Origin: Thermoplasmatales archaeon ex4484_6
Lineage (GTDB): Archaea > Thermoplasmatota > Penumbrarchaeia > Penumbrarchaeales > Penumbrarchaeaceae
Reading direction: 5' to 3'
Length of the DNA: 15,894 nt
Assembly (NCBI GenBank): GCA_002254385.1
Contig: NJDO01000035.1
Coordinates: 1-15,894, forward strand
Within the stretch, counting starts at the first letter, position 1; the number at the start of each line of letters is the position of its first letter. The notes beneath the pieces are model-generated. The model did not search any database. It saw nothing but the letters and a program-made list of their open reading frames with translations, and was not told the DNA's origin. A program made the translations under genes and the position numbers. Shown here in pieces: positions 12,543 to 15,894 of this stretch.

Positions 12543-15428
12543 ATGGGACCTCAACGTGGCTTCAGGGAAAGGGATCGCGCATCGACGGAGGGTCCCGGAA
12601 CTGGAAGAAGGGGTCGGTTCGGGCATTCCGGAAGGGACAGGGGGCTTTCTCCGGGGAAGAGCCCCGGTGGACTCGAGCGGAAGGTCCGGGGACCATCCGG
12701 AGAGGAGCAGGGCCGCCCTTCCGGCAGAAATGGAGGGACAGGCAGGAACGCTGATTGGACCCACAGGAACAGGGGCCTCATTATGATGGTGATGGCGTTC
12801 GCCCTCGTTCTGCTGCTGATCATCGCATCCCTGCAGCTCCTCTCATTCAACGATACCGGGAACGGAGACATCTCGATCCATTCACTGCAGGAATTCAGGG
12901 GAGGTTCGAGGGAGGTTCTGATAAATGCGACCTTCCTGGGGAACGATGCATATATCAGGCTTCCGTGGAACGCCACCGTGACGATGGCCAGGTTGAATAT
13001 ATCGGGTAGCCTTCCTCCGGGAAAGGTCAGTTTCGAGGCCGGGAAGAACCCATCCGATCTCGCCGTGGGAGATGTTGACGGTGACCTTCTCCCTGACGTT
13101 GTCGTTGTCAACTACGGTGATTCGACATTGACGGTTCTCCGGAACGTCGAGGGGAAGACTCTGGAAAAGACTGAGGTAATTGAGGTCGGCACATCCCCCC
13201 TGAGAGTGGAGCTTGCGGAGCTGAACGGCGACGGATATCCGGATGCCCTCGTTCTGTCCGAGGACTCAAGGGACCTAACACTTCTTATGAACGATCGGAG
13301 GGGAGGATTCCGCATTAGGGGGGAGCCATTTGTTCTTCCGACTATCCCATCCGATCTCGGCATCGGGGACCTGGACGGTGATGGGGATACGGACGCAGTG
13401 GTCTCGACAACCAATGATGACAACATCACTCTCTTCATCAATGACGGCCAGGGAAACATGGACGGAACGAGGAAGATCCTCACCGAGGGGAATCCGACGA
13501 GGTTGGCCGTTGCCGATATGGACCTTGACGGGAGAACGGACATCATAGTATCGAACCGGAGGGACGAGGACGAGAGCCTGCGTTCCCGTGATGACGGCAG
13601 GGAGGTAAGATGGTTCAACTCCGTTTCGATATTCCGCAATCTCGGTGATCTCCACTTCTCGAAGATGGATAACGACCTCAGATGCCAGAAGGGCGTGTCA
13701 TCGATGGTCGTCGGTGACATCAACGGAGATGGTTGGGAGGATGTTGTCATGGCAAATCTGGGTTATCACAACGTCACCTATATCCTCTCGGACGGCGGGG
13801 GGGATTACGAGAGGGGATCCATGTTCGAACTGGATGTCAGGGAACTCGTGACAATGGATGCCACCCAGGTGCTTCTTGCCGACCTTGATTCGGACGGCGA
13901 CCTGGACATATGGGCGCTCACAAGGTCCGCCGATTCGGTGATGTTCTACGCGAATGACGGAAGGGGAAACTTCCTTCCCTACGTCCAGTCCTTCGTGGGT
14001 GTGTTCCCCACTTCCTTCGATCTCGTGGATCTGGACATTGACGGGGATCTGGACATCGTGACGTCGGACTGGCAGGCATGGGACGGGAGATTCAACGGCA
14101 ACGGGACCGTTTCTGTCCTGTACAACCTGAGGGACGGTGTATTCAGGACCTACAGGAAGTTCGGGACCGGGAACAGTCCCAGAGGTGTGTTCGCAGGTGA
14201 CATAGATCTTGACGGGGACAGTGATATTGCCTCGGCGAACTACTTCGGGTCCACCGTCTCCATCCTGAAGAATGACGGTCTGGGAAGATTCTTCGGGAGC
14301 AAGGAATATCCCATCGGACTCGAACCGTATGCAGTGGTCCTCGAGGACTTCGATGGTGACGGAACGGTGGATGGCGCATCCGCGGACGAGGCCAATTTCA
14401 GGATCGTCCTTCTGAGGTCTGACGGAGAAGGCGGCTTCACAACGGAAAGGTTCCTCTACGACATCGGCGCATATCCGTTCAGCCTCAGAACGGGAGACAT
14501 CGATTCGGACGGGGACATGGACCTGTACACCTCCAATTATTTTCAGAATTCCACGACCCTGATGTTCAACGACGGCTCCGGGAACTTCTCCTCCATGTTC
14601 AGCGACACAAGGACGGTATATCTCGGGAACAACATGCCCTATGACAGCCTGATAGCGGACCTCGACGGTGACGGTCTGAACGATCTCATCACCGTGAACC
14701 GGGGGGATTCCCTCGACCCGTCCGATACGGTTAGCGTCATGCTGAACGACGGGACCTATTCCTTCACGGACAGGATCGATTACAGGGTCGGAAGGGAACC
14801 GACGTCAGCGGTGCTGTTCGATATGGATTCTGATGGCGACCTCGACCTGGCCACCGCGGACACCATGGATGATACGTTCACCATCCTGGAGAACGACGGA
14901 AATGGTGTGTTCTCATTTGCCGATTCCCATCCGGTGGGCGACAGACCGCAGTATATCAATACGATCGACATGGATTCGGACGGGAATCTCGATCTGGTGA
15001 TCACCTCCTCCGATTCGAATGCTCTTTCCCTTTTTCGAAATGATGGCACTGGGGAGTTCTCCTGGTTCAGCGACCTGAACATCGCCTCGTATCCGTATGC
15101 GGTCGATTCATCCGATTTCAATTCCGACGGGAGGATGGACATGGTGATAACATCCGTCAACACGAATTCCGTCATCGTAACCGGATGCTATCACTATCCG
15201 GAGGATGTCTCCCTGAACGTCGGCGGGGACTGGTCGATGGAGTTCACCACGGACGGGATGTTCACGGGAGAGAGGTCCGAGGAGGTGGATATTTCCGATG
15301 CGGTCCGGGATTTCGTCTCGAAGAACAGGCCCGATGACGGATATATCGATGTTCCATTGAGGATAACCGCCGGTCTGGAAGGAGTGGTTTCACTCTCCGA
15401 TCTGGTGGTTGTCTATACGACTCCCTGA
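12543..15428 (+). CDS. Membrane-anchored extracellular protein with 14 VCBS/FG-GAP-type repeats
   Basis: The protein has 961 residues. Residues 1-78 are a basic, R/G/S-rich, probably disordered tail; 79-101 form a membrane helix beginning with MMVMAFALVLLLIIASLQLL, giving an N-inside, C-outside topology. From D177 to about residue 866 there are 14 repeats, each with a calcium loop of the form DxDxDGxxD (for example DLDGDGDTD, DIDSDGDMD; the first two are divergent, DVDGDLLPD and ELNGDGYPD) followed by a short strand and a phrase such as NDGxGxF. Such repeats build beta-propeller blades; 14 fits two seven-bladed propellers. The flanks, LPWNATVTMARLNISG (140-155) and DVSLNVGGDW to the C-terminal LSDLVVVYTTP (888-961), look like halves of one jelly-roll-like domain seen in archaeal surface proteins. 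A surface binding role is likely; the partner is unknown. Confidence 0.87.
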   Translation: MGPQRGFRERDRASTEGPGTGRRGRFGHSGRDRGLSPGKSPGGLERKVRGPSGEEQGRPSGRNGGTGRNADWTHRNRGLIMMVMAFALVLLLIIASLQLLSFNDTGNGDISIHSLQEFRGGSREVLINATFLGNDAYIRLPWNATVTMARLNISGSLPPGKVSFEAGKNPSDLAVGDVDGDLLPDVVVVNYGDSTLTVLRNVEGKTLEKTEVIEVGTSPLRVELAELNGDGYPDALVLSEDSRDLTLLMNDRRGGFRIRGEPFVLPTIPSDLGIGDLDGDGDTDAVVSTTNDDNITLFINDGQGNMDGTRKILTEGNPTRLAVADMDLDGRTDIIVSNRRDEDESLRSRDDGREVRWFNSVSIFRNLGDLHFSKMDNDLRCQKGVSSMVVGDINGDGWEDVVMANLGYHNVTYILSDGGGDYERGSMFELDVRELVTMDATQVLLADLDSDGDLDIWALTRSADSVMFYANDGRGNFLPYVQSFVGVFPTSFDLVDLDIDGDLDIVTSDWQAWDGRFNGNGTVSVLYNLRDGVFRTYRKFGTGNSPRGVFAGDIDLDGDSDIASANYFGSTVSILKNDGLGRFFGSKEYPIGLEPYAVVLEDFDGDGTVDGASADEANFRIVLLRSDGEGGFTTERFLYDIGAYPFSLRTGDIDSDGDMDLYTSNYFQNSTTLMFNDGSGNFSSMFSDTRTVYLGNNMPYDSLIADLDGDGLNDLITVNRGDSLDPSDTVSVMLNDGTYSFTDRIDYRVGREPTSAVLFDMDSDGDLDLATADTMDDTFTILENDGNGVFSFADSHPVGDRPQYINTIDMDSDGNLDLVITSSDSNALSLFRNDGTGEFSWFSDLNIASYPYAVDSSDFNSDGRMDMVITSVNTNSVIVTGCYHYPEDVSLNVGGDWSMEFTTDGMFTGERSEEVDISDAVRDFVSKNRPDDGYIDVPLRITAGLEGVVSLSDLVVVYTTP

Positions 15429-15440
15429 TGGGCGGTGGGA

Positions 15441-15455
15441 ATTCCTTGAGGGAAT
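15441..15455. terminator. Possible shared hairpin between convergent genes
   Basis: ATTCCT (15441-15446) can pair with GGGAAT (15450-15455) around a 3-base loop, with one T-G pair. It fills the 26-base gap between two convergent stop codons and could mark a shared transcript end. The stem is short and lacks a T-run. Confidence 0.25.
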
Positions 15456-15894
15456 CATTCCACCCTGAATTCCGTTCCGCAGTAGGGACATTTTCCCTCG
15501 GCGACTATCTTCTCGGTCAGGTTGCGTTCGCATGACGGGCAGAGATACATGACGACTTCCCTCTCACCTGCCGCGAATCCCTTTCCACAGTGGGGGCATA
15601 CCGATGATGACAGATCCTCCTCCGTTATCATTCCACCGCAGTGCGGGCACTGGTACTGAACGACCTCTTCCTCTTTCATTTTCTCTTCCGCAGCTCCGGT
15701 TTCCCGTTCCGGCCGCAGCTCTTTCAGGCGTTCTTTCTCTTCCTCGAGCTCCCTCTCCCTCCTCCCGAGAAGCTCCTCTCTCTCCTCCAGTTCCTTTCCT
15801 GCCCTCTCGAGCTCCTTCCTCATCGTATCGAGTTCCTGCTTTCCGGATTCGATCTCCTTTCTGGCACTCTCGATCTCTATCTTACCTGATTCCA
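15455..15894 (-). CDS. Coiled-coil protein with two C-terminal zinc ribbons (5' end outside window)
   Basis: The minus-strand frame stays open from the stop at 15455-15457 to the window edge. A methionine codon at 15821-15823 could be read as a start, but the codons upstream continue the same charged coiled coil (for example IEIESARKEIESGKQELDTM), so the real N-terminus lies beyond 15894. The visible part is a long E/K/R-rich coiled coil, then two CxxC...CxxC zinc ribbons: YQCPHCGGMI with VCPHCGKGF, and YLCPSCERNL with KCPYCGTEF, ending FRVE. Twin C-terminal ribbons on a coiled coil are common in archaeal scaffold or nucleic-acid-associated proteins, but no function can be assigned. The gene is convergent with the propeller gene, 26 bases apart. 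Confidence 0.78.
   Translation of the reverse strand, partial: ESGKIEIESARKEIESGKQELDTMRKELERAGKELEEREELLGRRERELEEEKERLKELRPERETGAAEEKMKEEEVVQYQCPHCGGMITEEDLSSSVCPHCGKGFAAGEREVVMYLCPSCERNLTEKIVAEGKCPYCGTEFRVE

Noticed and set aside
13112..13750. Long minus-strand open frame inside the propeller gene
   Set aside because: It is antisense to a clear repeat protein, serine/arginine-rich in the manner of reverse-read GC-rich codons, and has no family resemblance. The other long antisense frames (324-929, 6077-6550, 11630-12340) were dropped for the same reason.

Overview
The window looks like a chromosome segment from an archaeon, most likely a euryarchaeote of the Thermoplasmatota kind. The evidence is: archaeal-type TATA boxes about 25-28 bases before transcript starts; a mix of apparently leaderless genes and genes with GGAGG-like ribosome sites, including TTG starts; heavy use of AGG/AGA and ATA codons; and archaeal families (archaeal-type MtaB, an HFX_2341/DUF6293 CARF regulator, a tandem Lrp regulator, an XPD-like protein). 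The lineage is an inference, because there is no rRNA gene or other direct marker.

Layout, left to right. Positions 1-384 hold no gene but contain a 59-base direct repeat in two copies, several dyads and a promoter. A coiled-coil/TPR protein (385-1536) follows, with a ParB-like N-terminal peptide. Next comes a two-gene unit: a secreted-domain membrane protein with a long basic cytoplasmic tail (1598-4069), overlapping a tRNA-t6A methylthiotransferase (4066-5403). Then a nitrogen/carbon group: glutamine synthetase (5484-6857), a PfkB-family kinase (6903-7841) and a tandem Lrp-type regulator (7890-8780). A palindrome before the glutamine synthetase promoter and a dyad over the regulator's own promoter share CAAT...ATTG half-sites, so the regulator may control both.

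The middle holds the most unusual part. A CARF-wHTH regulator (8783-9559, minus) is divergent from a two-gene unit (9756-12382). That unit encodes an XPD/DinG-like protein whose helicase motifs have decayed while its four iron-sulfur cysteines remain, translationally coupled to a WalJ/YycJ-type metallo-beta-lactamase-fold nuclease. The shared intergenic region carries five ATACG/CGTAT pentamers, three of them at exact 10-base spacing over the regulator's TATA box. No CRISPR array or cas gene is visible. I read this as a candidate stand-alone, ligand-controlled DNA-processing module.

The right end has a large membrane-anchored protein (12543-15428) with 14 calcium-binding VCBS/FG-GAP-type repeats, apparently inserted inside a jelly-roll-like domain. 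Converging on it is the C-terminal part of a coiled-coil double-zinc-ribbon protein (15455-15894, minus) whose start lies outside the window. No rRNA, tRNA, insertion sequence or CRISPR array was found.
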